The position numbers and the translations under genes are program-made. A stretch of 54,727 nt of DNA, taken from the NCBI GenBank assembly GCA_944324135.1, contig CALUVE010000012.1, forward strand, positions 1-54,727, given 5' to 3'. Shown here piece after piece: positions 7,142 to 15,110 of this stretch. Below the pieces are notes generated by a model. That model made no database searches, was not told the DNA's origin, and saw only the letters and a program-made list of their open reading frames with translations. This DNA is from Candidatus Gastranaerophilales bacterium (GTDB lineage Bacteria; Cyanobacteriota; Vampirovibrionia; Gastranaerophilales; Gastranaerophilaceae). Position 1 is the stretch's first letter, and each line of letters starts with the position of its first letter.

Positions 7142-7524
7142 TATTCTAATTCTTCTTTATAATCTTCGTATTCAAGCAAATCATTCTGCTCTGATTCATC
7201 TCCTGTTGCTTCGACTTTGACAAGCCAGCCTTTTTCATAGCTGTCCTCGTTCAAAATTTCAGGTGCATCTACAAGAGGTTCGTTAATTTCAATAATCTTG
7301 CCGCTGATTGGCATATAAATTTCAGAAGCAGCTTTTACGGATTCTACTGTTGCAAAAGTATCACCTTTAGCAAATTCGTTACCTACTTCCGGCAGCTCTA
7401 AAAATACGATATCTCCGAGTTGTTCTATTGCATAATCAGTCAACCCGATTGTATACGTATTGTCACCGTTGTCTTGTAAAAATTCGTGCGATTTTGAACA
7501 CAAAATATTCTCAGGAATGTTCAT
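7141..7524 (-). CDS. gcvH: Glycine cleavage system H protein
   Basis: GcvH is the lipoyl carrier that moves the aminomethyl intermediate between P, T and L proteins. The lipoylation site is Lys64 in TVESVKAASEIY, within the standard lipoyl-domain fold (YTIGLTDYAIEQLGDIVFL at the start, SGKIIEINEPL after). The length of 127 residues is normal. An acidic C-terminal tail (EQNDLLEYEDYKEELE) is a little longer than usual. It lies between gcvT (17-base gap) and gcvPA (one-base overlap), with AGGAG just before the ATG. Confidence 0.97.
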   Translation of the reverse strand: MNIPENILCSKSHEFLQDNGDNTYTIGLTDYAIEQLGDIVFLELPEVGNEFAKGDTFATVESVKAASEIYMPISGKIIEINEPLVDAPEILNEDSYEKGWLVKVEATGDESEQNDLLEYEDYKEELE

Positions 7525-7541
7525 AATTTCTCCTTTATATC

Positions 7542-8648
7542 TTAATTCACTCTAATAATATTTCTTTTAGGTACGAAAGGCCGCTTTACAACGATTGCAT
7601 CATGCAGTTTTTCCCTTATCATAACCTGAATAGTTGCGCCAGCGCAAATTTCTTTAATATTTTTTACATAGGCTAAACCTATATTTGCACCAAGAACCGG
7701 CGAAACTCCGCCGCTTGTTACAACACCAATTTTTTCTCCATTGAAATAAACTTCATACTCGTGGCGTGCAATGGCTTTATCCATCATTTTAAAGCCAATC
7801 AGACGTTTTTCAGTACCGTTCTGCAGCTGATTCATGATTACATCGCGTCCGTTGTAGTATTCGGGTTTGTCTTTTGGAATTGACCAGGAAAGTCCTGCTT
7901 CAATTGGCGTTGTATTTTCATCTAAATCATTGCCGTATAAGTGTAATGCCGCCTCCAGACGTAAAGTATCACGTGCGCCGAGTCCGATAGGTTTTATCCC
8001 GAATTCTTGTCCGTCATTTAGAATTTTATCCCAGAGAAATTCCGCGTGTTCGTTCTCAACCAGAATTTCAAACCCGTCCTCCCCTGTATATCCGGTACGG
8101 GAGGCGAGTACTTTAAGCCCGCAAAGTTCTGAAAGTTTTATTGTGAACGAATCCTGATGGGTATTCAAACCCATTTTATTCATCAATTCAACAGCTTTGG
8201 GGCCTTGAATAGCCAGGAGGGAATAGTTGTGTGACTGGTTGTCAATTTTAACATTCAATCCGCGTTTATTACGTACCATCCAGTTTAAATCCTCGTCTAT
8301 TCTTGACGCGTTACAGATAATCAAAAATAAGTCAATTCCGAGTTTATAAATAATTAAGTCATCAATCAGTCCGCCGTTTTTATTTGGCAGCTGACAGTAA
8401 ATCGCTTTTTCGTAAGCGAGTTTGGAGATATCCTGCGGAACGATTTTATTCAGAAACTTTTCTGCATCTTTGCCCGATACAAAAACTTCACCCATATGAG
8501 AAACATCAAATAATCCTACATTTTCTCTTACGGTTTTGTGTTCTTCAATTATGGAAGTGTATTGAACTGGCATGTGCCAGCCTGCGAAATCTACCATTCT
8601 GGCGCCGAGTTGAACATGTTTATCGTGCAAATATGTTTCTTTTGTCAT
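7542..8648 (-). CDS. gcvT: Aminomethyltransferase, glycine cleavage T protein
   Basis: GcvT transfers the methylene group from aminomethyl-GcvH to tetrahydrofolate, releasing ammonia. Family motifs are VDFAGWHMPVQY, GLFDVSHMGEV, SRTGYTGEDGFEI and GLGARDTLRLEA, and the 368-residue length is standard. It is the first gene of gcvT-gcvH-gcvPA, preceded by AGAGGGGG. A small hairpin (CCTGAT/ATCAGG) lies in the leader, but I see no tandem glycine-riboswitch architecture. With serine dehydratase elsewhere in the window it fits amino-acid catabolism and one-carbon supply. Confidence 0.97.
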   Translation of the reverse strand: MTKETYLHDKHVQLGARMVDFAGWHMPVQYTSIIEEHKTVRENVGLFDVSHMGEVFVSGKDAEKFLNKIVPQDISKLAYEKAIYCQLPNKNGGLIDDLIIYKLGIDLFLIICNASRIDEDLNWMVRNKRGLNVKIDNQSHNYSLLAIQGPKAVELMNKMGLNTHQDSFTIKLSELCGLKVLASRTGYTGEDGFEILVENEHAEFLWDKILNDGQEFGIKPIGLGARDTLRLEAALHLYGNDLDENTTPIEAGLSWSIPKDKPEYYNGRDVIMNQLQNGTEKRLIGFKMMDKAIARHEYEVYFNGEKIGVVTSGGVSPVLGANIGLAYVKNIKEICAGATIQVMIREKLHDAIVVKRPFVPKRNIIRVN

Positions 8649-8749
8649 AGTAATCCCCCTCTATACCTGATATTTTCCGATTAATCAGGGGCTCTGTCAA
8701 GAATTTATTTAGATTAGTGAAGTTTTATTGGTTTTTGTATTTTTTTATA

Positions 8750-8779
8750 TTGATGTGAGTATCAATTTTAGAATATAAT
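8750..8779 (+). promoter_or_regulatory. Promoter of comF, predicted to give a leaderless transcript
   Basis: TTGATG (8750-8755), an 18-base spacer and TATAAT (8774-8779). The ATG begins at 8786, where transcription would be expected to start. No ribosome site is present. Confidence 0.6.
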
Positions 8780-8785
8780 TATTGT

Positions 8786-9436
8786 ATGAAAAAATTTTTT
8801 ATCGGATTGTTGGATTGGATTTATAAAAAGAAATGCTACTTTTGCAAAAGCTCTAAAGAATGCGTTAAAATGTGCTCGCGGTGTTATGCAGAATTGGAAC
8901 ATCTTTCTCCGTCTGTTAACAGAATTGTTTATTCCAAAAATGTATTTTGCGCAGGCGTTTATTCTAAAAATCTTCAAAAATTAATCCGGGGGCTTAAATA
9001 CCACAATCAGCCGGATTTAGCTTATTATCTGGCAAAATTTATGTATGAGTACTGGGTGCAATTGACGGATGCTGCCGATTATCAAATTGTACCGGTTCCG
9101 ATTTATTCCACACGCCTTAGGAAACGTAAATATAATCACATGCAGCTTGTTGCGGAAGAATTTTCTAAATTGAGCGGTTATCCTGTGAACAGCGGCTTGA
9201 TTTTAAGAGTTAAAGATACACGTCCGCAATATAAACTCAAACGCGCAGAACGTCTGGAAAATCTAAAAAATGCATTTAAAGTTGATATATCACAACTTGA
9301 CAGGCGTCGCAAAATACTTATTCTCGATGATATTTGTACTACCGGTTCTACTTTTGAAGAAATGATTAAAGAGTTTGAGAAAAATAATATTTATGATATA
9401 ACTTGTTTTGCAGCGACAACCCCTTTTGAGGATTAA
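8786..9436 (+). CDS. comF: ComF family phosphoribosyltransferase-like protein
   Basis: ComF-type proteins are needed for uptake of transforming DNA into the cytoplasm in competent bacteria, though they are also widespread in species not known to be competent. The N-terminus carries a zinc-ribbon pattern (CYFC and MCSRC). The C-terminus has the phosphoribosyltransferase PRPP loop ILILDDICTTGST, preceded by the family block RKRKYNHMQLVAEEFS and RPQYKLKRAERLENLKNAF. At 216 residues it is normal for the family. A type IV pilus cluster lies nearby (10740-13273), which is compatible with competence. The next gene starts one base after the stop, so the two are co-transcribed. Confidence 0.92.
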   Translation: MKKFFIGLLDWIYKKKCYFCKSSKECVKMCSRCYAELEHLSPSVNRIVYSKNVFCAGVYSKNLQKLIRGLKYHNQPDLAYYLAKFMYEYWVQLTDAADYQIVPVPIYSTRLRKRKYNHMQLVAEEFSKLSGYPVNSGLILRVKDTRPQYKLKRAERLENLKNAFKVDISQLDRRRKILILDDICTTGSTFEEMIKEFEKNNIYDITCFAATTPFED

Positions 9437-9437
9437 A

Positions 9438-9755
9438 ATGATACTCGCAGAATTTTCAAAGTATTTGCAATCTCGAAAAGATGAAATTACTGACGGTAAA
9501 ACTTCCGCCACTAAAATTCTCTGCGATTGGATTAGATTTGTTATTTATAAAAATCCCAAAAATCACGTGGATAAAATCATCCATAGAGAACTTATGCTGG
9601 CTGAAAATCCGCTTGGCGATTATTTGATTGTCGGAAAATCCGATAGCGGAAGAGTTCTTGCAAATGCCCTTTTTAACTACGCTCAAAGTTATGAACATTA
9701 TATTATGAGCCGCTGGCTTCTTGATAAAAAACCGGACGATTTTACCGAAAAGTAA
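9438..9755 (+). CDS. Unknown protein, 105 residues, coupled to comF
   Basis: I do not recognise a family. The start is the ATG at 9438, one base after the comF stop, with GAGGAT just upstream in the comF tail; an earlier in-frame start would overlap comF for no reason. The product is mixed helical (MILAEFSKYLQSRKDEITDG at the start), with no signal peptide, no membrane segment and a single Cys (KILCDW). The close coupling suggests a shared role or at least shared expression with ComF. A weak hairpin with a T run (around 9757-9780) follows. Confidence 0.75.
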   Translation: MILAEFSKYLQSRKDEITDGKTSATKILCDWIRFVIYKNPKNHVDKIIHRELMLAENPLGDYLIVGKSDSGRVLANALFNYAQSYEHYIMSRWLLDKKPDDFTEK

Positions 9756-9843
9756 TTGCCGTGTTGGCGGATTTTTTTATGGTTAATATCTTTGTAAAAT
9801 AATTTTGACTTGAATAAATATTTCTGCAAAAGGAGAGTTGATT

Positions 9844-10713
9844 ATGACTAGTACTATCTGGCAAGCCCCTGTCTGTGAGCTTGATGAACTGAACAATCTT
9901 TTTATCGAGATGACGGCAAAAAATTGTAATAACCGCTGCAAACATTGCTATATTGATTTTCCGCTTACTAAAAATGTGAAAGATTTTATCTCTGTCGATT
10001 TGGTTAAAGATGCACTGGAATCTTCAATTGGTGAAAATCTTCACTGCATATATCTGACCGGTGCTGAACCTATGACTCATCCGGATTTTAATACTATACT
10101 GCGGCTCGGGTTGAAATATTCAAATGTTTGTATCTGCACTAACGGCAGTTTTATCAACGAAAAAAAAGCACGTTTTCTCAAACGTGTTCAGTCCGAAAGT
10201 AGTTTCGAAATTATTTTTCAATTAAGTATTGACCACTATAATGAAATAAAGTGCGATGATATAAGGGGACGAGGCGCATATAGAAACGCTATTTCCGCTA
10301 TAAAAAATCTTGTTAAGTATGATTTTAATCCTATATTATCAATTACCGACTACTACAATGAGGGGCGGGAAGTTTTGATTAACGAATTTATGAATGTCGC
10401 AAGAAAAATCGGTTTTCCAGCAGAACTCTCTAATTTTAAAATTAACAAGTATTATGATAAAAATAATAAGAATATCCAGATTGATTATGAAAAGCCTGTA
10501 GTTACGGAAAAACTGGACTGCAAAAACGGAAGAATTTTAACGACAAAAGGTATTTATACCTGTCCATTTCTCGCTAACGACCATAGGGGACGATGCGGTG
10601 CCGATTTGAAAAATTTTTCCAGAAAAAATATTCTCGAAACAGATTTTTGCGCAACTTGTATTGCGAATAAAAACAAAATTTTCGCAATTGATTTTTCTCA
10701 ATTCACGAAATAA
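9844..10713 (+). CDS. Radical SAM protein with a Cys-rich C-terminal extension
   Basis: Cys28, Cys32 and Cys35 in CNNRCKHC form the CxxxCxxC site for the S-adenosylmethionine-binding 4Fe-4S cluster, and TGAEPMTHPD stands at the usual GGEP position. The rest fits the partial TIM barrel. The C-terminal part (LDCKNGRILTTKGIYTC, then GRCG and FCATC) resembles a SPASM or twitch domain holding auxiliary clusters, as in peptide-modifying or sugar-modifying enzymes. AGGAGA seven bases before the ATG at 9844 sets the start. The substrate is unknown: no precursor peptide gene or partner is seen beside it, and it is followed by a bidirectional terminator. Confidence 0.85.
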   Translation: MTSTIWQAPVCELDELNNLFIEMTAKNCNNRCKHCYIDFPLTKNVKDFISVDLVKDALESSIGENLHCIYLTGAEPMTHPDFNTILRLGLKYSNVCICTNGSFINEKKARFLKRVQSESSFEIIFQLSIDHYNEIKCDDIRGRGAYRNAISAIKNLVKYDFNPILSITDYYNEGREVLINEFMNVARKIGFPAELSNFKINKYYDKNNKNIQIDYEKPVVTEKLDCKNGRILTTKGIYTCPFLANDHRGRCGADLKNFSRKNILETDFCATCIANKNKIFAIDFSQFTK

Positions 10714-10745
10714 AAAAAACAGCCTTTAAGGCTGTTTTTTTATTT
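10713..10745. terminator. Bidirectional terminator between the radical SAM gene and pilO
   Basis: AACAGCC (10718-10724) pairs with GGCTGTT (10730-10736), with A and T runs on either side. The pilO stop codon lies in the right-hand tail. Confidence 0.88.
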
Positions 10746-11324
10746 TTGTGCGTAAAGTTTAAGCTGCATATTAACTAACAAGATTTTTTTATTCTTTTGA
10801 TACGGTGTAATTTCAATAGCCTCCATATCAAGGTAATGTTCATGTTTGTATAAATCCTGCAAAAATCGTTCAAAAGCTTTGTAATCAGAGATGAGTTCCA
10901 GAGTGAGTCTGCAAACGTGATATTTATCTCCGGCGTTAGCCACAAAAGAATCATCTTCCGGGTCATAGTCGTAGTCAATAGAGCGCGCTTTAATCATATT
11001 AGCACGGAGTATTGATATAACATCCTGCAGCTGGTCAGTAATGACAGCCTCTGTATCAAAACCTTCAACAATAGGTTTATAAAATTTCTTTGTTATTACA
11101 TCGACTTGCTTGCTCTTTTTTTCCGCCTGAATTTTTACAGTCTGAAGAGTACGTTCTTTTTCTTCGTAAGTTTCCACTTGAGTTTTATATTTTTTATTGT
11201 CGTTAAATATAGATTGAATGGTCGGCGTTAATTTTGTAAGCAAATATACAAATAAAAATATACCGAATATTAACAGTAATATTGCATTTTTAAATTTTTC
11301 AAAGTATATTTTGTATTCTTCCAT
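10740..11324 (-). CDS. PilO-like type IV pilus assembly protein
   Basis: One N-terminal membrane segment (about residues 13-32, AILLLIFGIFLFVYLLTKL) is followed by a coiled coil (about 40-75) and a C-terminal alpha/beta domain. This is the plan of PilO/GspM inner-membrane alignment proteins, which bridge PilM/PilN to the secretin. Sequence similarity alone would be weak; the call rests on the architecture and on being the last gene after a PilM-PilN fusion. It starts three bases after the preceding small gene, so the three genes form one operon, ended by the hairpin at 10713-10745. Confidence 0.7.
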   Translation of the reverse strand: MEEYKIYFEKFKNAILLLIFGIFLFVYLLTKLTPTIQSIFNDNKKYKTQVETYEEKERTLQTVKIQAEKKSKQVDVITKKFYKPIVEGFDTEAVITDQLQDVISILRANMIKARSIDYDYDPEDDSFVANAGDKYHVCRLTLELISDYKAFERFLQDLYKHEHYLDMEAIEITPYQKNKKILLVNMQLKLYAQK

Positions 11325-11327
11325 AAA

Positions 11328-11540
11328 TTACTGTTCTCCTTGTGTGTTGTGGCTGCCATTTTGCAAGTCACCGACAATTTCCGGTGCATATCCTTCCGGA
11401 GTCAATTTATTTCCTTGAGATGAGTCAAAATGTGACCTGATTGAGCGTTCCTGTAATATGCCTGTTATTTCGGATTTAAATAGAACTCCTGCCGTAATCA
11501 GCAATATTATTGCAATAAGACTTGTTATAAAGCTTTTCAT
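11328..11540 (-). CDS. Small membrane-anchored protein in the pilus operon, 70 residues
   Basis: The first 25 residues (MKSFITSLIAIILLITAGVL) form a signal anchor or uncleaved signal peptide. The rest is a short hydrophilic tail ending in GDLQNGSHNTQGEQ. I do not recognise a family. It sits between the PilM-PilN fusion (14-base gap) and pilO (3-base gap), so it is very probably part of the pilus assembly platform. It could play a PilP-like linking role, but it is too short and dissimilar to claim that. Confidence 0.7.
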   Translation of the reverse strand: MKSFITSLIAIILLITAGVLFKSEITGILQERSIRSHFDSSQGNKLTPEGYAPEIVGDLQNGSHNTQGEQ

Positions 11541-11554
11541 AATCAGGTTATCTC

Positions 11555-13273
11555 CTATTTGCCGGTTATTTCTTTAGCGTACTTTTTCCCGCTGCGTGAT
11601 GATTTTTGTCCCGGCTGATTTTTGGGTGGTTTTGAGTTGTTGGAAACTGATTTATCTCCTGCATCGTCACCGGAAAGCTCCTCTGCAGAACCTAATTCTT
11701 CTTCCGACATATTTGTTATTTCAAAATCATAACCTTGTGACAGGATATCACTTTCTACAAGGTCATCAACATTATTTGATGACAACTCAAGTTTGTGCAG
11801 ACGCAAATTTGAGTTGATGAGTGAATCTTTCATATTTCTGAAAAATGCATAGACATCTTCAACGCTTTCTGCCTGGCCCTGAATATCAATCTGCCCGTTA
11901 TTTTTTGCGGAAAAATATGTAATCCAAAGAGTCTGCGGCACTGATGCTCCGAGTGCGGAATAACTCATTAATTTAGTTTTATTGTTTTCAAGCGTTGCCT
12001 TTATAGTTGCCTGCTCGTTAAATTTATTTAAGTTATTCATATTAGAAATTTTTTGTATTTCTCCGTCAATAGTTTCAATTTTTTTATTTATTTCACTGAC
12101 CCTTGCCGCTGCATTCTGGGCTGTTTTCGGGAGCAGCATCAATAGCAGAAGCACCGGCACTACAAGTATTGCACAAGCAATTCCGGAAATTTTCATTGCT
12201 GTCATCGGAGAGACTTCAAATTCGTTTTCTCCTATTGAAATCTTTACCGGTTCATTATCGTCACCGCTTGAGACAACCTGTTTTTGAATAAAATCAAATT
12301 TGACAGGGTAATTCATTGTTCTCGGTGCTGCGATACCGATGCTGTTCGCTGAAATTTTTAAAACATAATCAGGCAATACAGAGAGACTTGCCGGAATTAA
12401 TTCCTGCTTTTTATACTGGTTATTATCCAGAAAATCTACTGTGCTTTCAGAATTGATATTTTTAGCAATTAATTCTGCACTTACCATATTAGTTTCTGAA
12501 ACAATATATAGATAGTTCGCAGGGTAACTCATTAACGTAATATTGGCAGATGAACAGATGGCGTTATAAATTTCATCGCCCTCAAATGTTTTTATCGCAA
12601 GCGGTTCTTCATAGTAATCGACAATATTTTTCCCTACCATTGAAATGATGTAGTATCCGCTTGAACCAATCAGCATAAGATTCCAGGTAATCCCGTCTTT
12701 CATCTGAGTTTCGGTGGCGCCGGAATAGTCCAGAGCTTTCAAAAGCGATGTCAGGGACATTTCTACACCCTGAAGAGTTGCACCGATTTCTGCTAGCGCA
12801 GCAGAAAGATTATCAACTACTGATTTTTGGATAGCTGTATAAAGAATTTTTCTCATATCGTTTGAAACACTGGAATTTGAATCTGTCCAGGCAACAATCG
12901 GTTCATGTCTTTTAAATACATAAGACTGCTCAACATCTGATATAAGAGATTCTTTTACTGCATCATCACTCAGAATCAGCGGCCTTTCGGTAATTCCGAA
13001 ACTAACCATAGGCATATTGAGGATAACATTACTCTTGGTAGTAATGCGGAGTTCGTCAAACAACTCCTGTGCTGCTGTTTTAAACTGTTCATAATCAGCA
13101 GGTTCGCGGAGTGTTTCATTATAATCCAGCGGTCTGCAAGCATATGCCGCGACAGTTTTTGTGTTGTTATCCAGCTGAATCATTTCAAGCCCGACACCCG
13201 GAGTGACGGACATATATACTGTACCCTTAGTCTTTACGCCTAATTGTGATAAAATATTGTTCTGAGCTGCCAT
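11555..13273 (-). CDS. PilM-PilN fusion protein of the type IV pilus platform
   Basis: Residues 1 to about 330 look like PilM, the cytoplasmic actin-like protein that normally binds the N-terminal tail of PilN (opening AAQNNILSQLGVKTKGTVYM, then NVILNMPMVSFGITERPLI and a VVDNLSAALAEIGATLQGVE region). A single membrane helix at about 362-382 is followed by a coiled coil (about 388-430) and a PilN-like domain (VPQTLWITYFSAKNNGQIDI, then VEDVYAFFRNMKDS). A basic low-complexity tail (PPKNQPGQKSSRSGKKYAKE) closes the protein. PilM and PilN are usually separate subunits, so this is a covalent fusion. It heads the operon with the 70-residue protein and PilO. Confidence 0.78.
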   Translation of the reverse strand: MAAQNNILSQLGVKTKGTVYMSVTPGVGLEMIQLDNNTKTVAAYACRPLDYNETLREPADYEQFKTAAQELFDELRITTKSNVILNMPMVSFGITERPLILSDDAVKESLISDVEQSYVFKRHEPIVAWTDSNSSVSNDMRKILYTAIQKSVVDNLSAALAEIGATLQGVEMSLTSLLKALDYSGATETQMKDGITWNLMLIGSSGYYIISMVGKNIVDYYEEPLAIKTFEGDEIYNAICSSANITLMSYPANYLYIVSETNMVSAELIAKNINSESTVDFLDNNQYKKQELIPASLSVLPDYVLKISANSIGIAAPRTMNYPVKFDFIQKQVVSSGDDNEPVKISIGENEFEVSPMTAMKISGIACAILVVPVLLLLMLLPKTAQNAAARVSEINKKIETIDGEIQKISNMNNLNKFNEQATIKATLENNKTKLMSYSALGASVPQTLWITYFSAKNNGQIDIQGQAESVEDVYAFFRNMKDSLINSNLRLHKLELSSNNVDDLVESDILSQGYDFEITNMSEEELGSAEELSGDDAGDKSVSNNSKPPKNQPGQKSSRSGKKYAKEITGK

Positions 13274-13383
13274 AATAAATTTTCTATATTCCTATGCTAA
13301 TTCCTATTTTTATTATACAATATATACTGTTAAGTTCTTTAATTTAACATAAATTTACACTAAACGGAGGATAATTTACCTTA

Positions 13384-14292
13384 ATGTCAGAGCTTGCAGC
13401 AAAGATAAACAGACTTAAAAAAGAAAAAAATGCGGTTATACTCGCGCACTGCTATCAAAATGCAGAAATAGACGAAGTCGCTGATTTTGTCGGAGATTCT
13501 CTCTACTTAAGCCAGATGGCTGCTAATACTGATGCTGATATTATAGTTTTTGCCGGTGTTTATTTTATGGCGCAGACTGCAAAAATTCTCTCGCCGGACA
13601 AAAAAGTGCTGCTACCAAGAGTGGAAGCCGGTTGTGCTATGGCTGATATGATTAATCTGGAGCAGTTGAGAAATTTCAAGGCTAAAAATCCGGGTATACC
13701 TGTGGTGTGTTATATTAATTCCACAGCAGAAGTTAAATCGGAATGTGATATTTGCTGCACAAGTTCTAATGCCTTGAAGATTGTTGAAAGTCTAAAAGCT
13801 CCGAAAGTACTGTTTCTCCCTGATCAATACCTTGGCAAATGGGTTGAATCAAAACTTGATGTAGTTGAGGTGATTACTTATAACGGATATTGTCCTATCC
13901 ACCACAGAATTTTTGCCGAAGATGTTCAAAAGGCCAGAAAGGATTATCCGGATGCTAAAATCTTGACTCATCCGGAATGCAGAAAGGAAGTTACCGAGCT
14001 TTCCGATTATGTCGGCAGTACAACAGGCATTATGAAATATGCCTCCGAAAGCAGTACGAAAAATTTTGTAATAGCAACTGAAAAAGGGGTTGTAGACAGA
14101 CTCCGCCGCGATTGTCCGGAAAAAAACTTTGTTCTGATAAAGGAAAATCTTCTCTGCGACAGTATGAAGTGTACAACTCTTGATGATATTTATAATGCTC
14201 TTTTGAATGAAAAATATGAAATAACCGTCGATAAAGAACTTTCAGAAAAAGCCCTTTCCTGCATAGATAGAATGCTGGAGGTGTCAAAATAA
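13384..14292 (+). CDS. nadA: Quinolinate synthase
   Basis: NadA condenses iminoaspartate with dihydroxyacetone phosphate to give quinolinate, the second step of de novo NAD synthesis, using a 4Fe-4S cluster. Family landmarks are the start (LKKEKNAVILAHCYQNAEI), VGDSLYLSQMA, the EAGCAMADM block with Cys84, GYCPIHHR with Cys170, HPEC, and MKCTTLDDIY with Cys263. The cluster ligands are probably among these. At 302 residues it is the shorter form. GGAGG lies upstream of the ATG. Its stop overlaps the next gene's start (ATAATG). NadB and NadC lie 5 kb away on the same strand. Confidence 0.96.
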   Translation: MSELAAKINRLKKEKNAVILAHCYQNAEIDEVADFVGDSLYLSQMAANTDADIIVFAGVYFMAQTAKILSPDKKVLLPRVEAGCAMADMINLEQLRNFKAKNPGIPVVCYINSTAEVKSECDICCTSSNALKIVESLKAPKVLFLPDQYLGKWVESKLDVVEVITYNGYCPIHHRIFAEDVQKARKDYPDAKILTHPECRKEVTELSDYVGSTTGIMKYASESSTKNFVIATEKGVVDRLRRDCPEKNFVLIKENLLCDSMKCTTLDDIYNALLNEKYEITVDKELSEKALSCIDRMLEVSK

Positions 14293-15041
14293 TGGAAGAT
14301 ATTATTTTCGGCAAAAATTCAGTTCTGGAAGCATTGATATCCGGTGAACGCGAAATTAACAAAATTCTGATATCAAAAACAGCGCACAGCGATGCGAAGA
14401 TTAATAAAATAAAAGAGCTTGCACAGGCGAACGGTGTTGTTTTTCAGTTTGTAGCAAAAGAAAAATTCCAGCCGTATGCGGAATATAACCATCAGGGAAT
14501 AATAGCGCAGATTTCTCCTATAAAATATTATGATTTAGATGAATTTCTGGAACTTCCGCATCAAAACCAATCAATTGTAATTTTAGACGGGATAGAAGAT
14601 TCTCATAATCTCGGTGCTATTATCAGAACCTGTGTGTGCGCCGGAGTTGAGGCTATCATAATACCATCCAGACGCAATGTCCAGGTTAATTCAATTGTAG
14701 AAAAAACAAGTGCTGGCGCCGTCAATCATATCAAAATCATAAAAGTCAATAGCCCGGTGAATGCAGTTCAAAAGCTAAAAGATAACGACTGGTGGATAAT
14801 TGCGGCAGATGCATCAGCAAAGGATAATTATTTTGATGTAAATTATAATGATATGAATTTTGCCGTGATAATGGGCGCTGAGCATGCAGGTGTTTCAAAA
14901 TCACTTTTAAAACTTTCAGATTTTGTTGTAAAAATACCGATGATGAACAATTTTAACTCTTTAAATGTATCAACCGCATTCAGTGCAATAATTTTTGAGA
15001 CAGTACGCCAAAAAATCCTAAAATCGGCAAAAGTTAAGTAA
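14292..15041 (+). CDS. rlmB: 23S rRNA (guanosine-2'-O-)-methyltransferase, TrmH/SpoU family
   Basis: A substrate-binding N-terminal domain (IIFGKNSVLEALISGEREI) precedes a SPOUT methyltransferase domain with the knotted motifs SIVILDGIEDSHNLGAIIRT, AVIMGAEHAGVS and KIPMMNNFNSLNVSTAFSAI. These resemble RlmB, which methylates G2251 of 23S rRNA, more than tRNA TrmH, but the exact target base cannot be fixed from sequence alone. Length is standard (249). It overlaps the nadA stop, so it is translationally coupled. Confidence 0.88.
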   Translation: MEDIIFGKNSVLEALISGEREINKILISKTAHSDAKINKIKELAQANGVVFQFVAKEKFQPYAEYNHQGIIAQISPIKYYDLDEFLELPHQNQSIVILDGIEDSHNLGAIIRTCVCAGVEAIIIPSRRNVQVNSIVEKTSAGAVNHIKIIKVNSPVNAVQKLKDNDWWIIAADASAKDNYFDVNYNDMNFAVIMGAEHAGVSKSLLKLSDFVVKIPMMNNFNSLNVSTAFSAIIFETVRQKILKSAKVK

Positions 15042-15110
15042 AGTAACAAATTAGTTTTACATCTTTTGATAAATTATAATTAAAAAACAGAAGAGACGGA
15101 GTTTTGTAAA

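Noticed and set aside
8649-8785. Possible glycine riboswitch before gcvT
   Set aside because: Only one small hairpin (CCTGAT/ATCAGG) is seen; the paired-aptamer architecture is absent, and the interval is too short and AT-rich.
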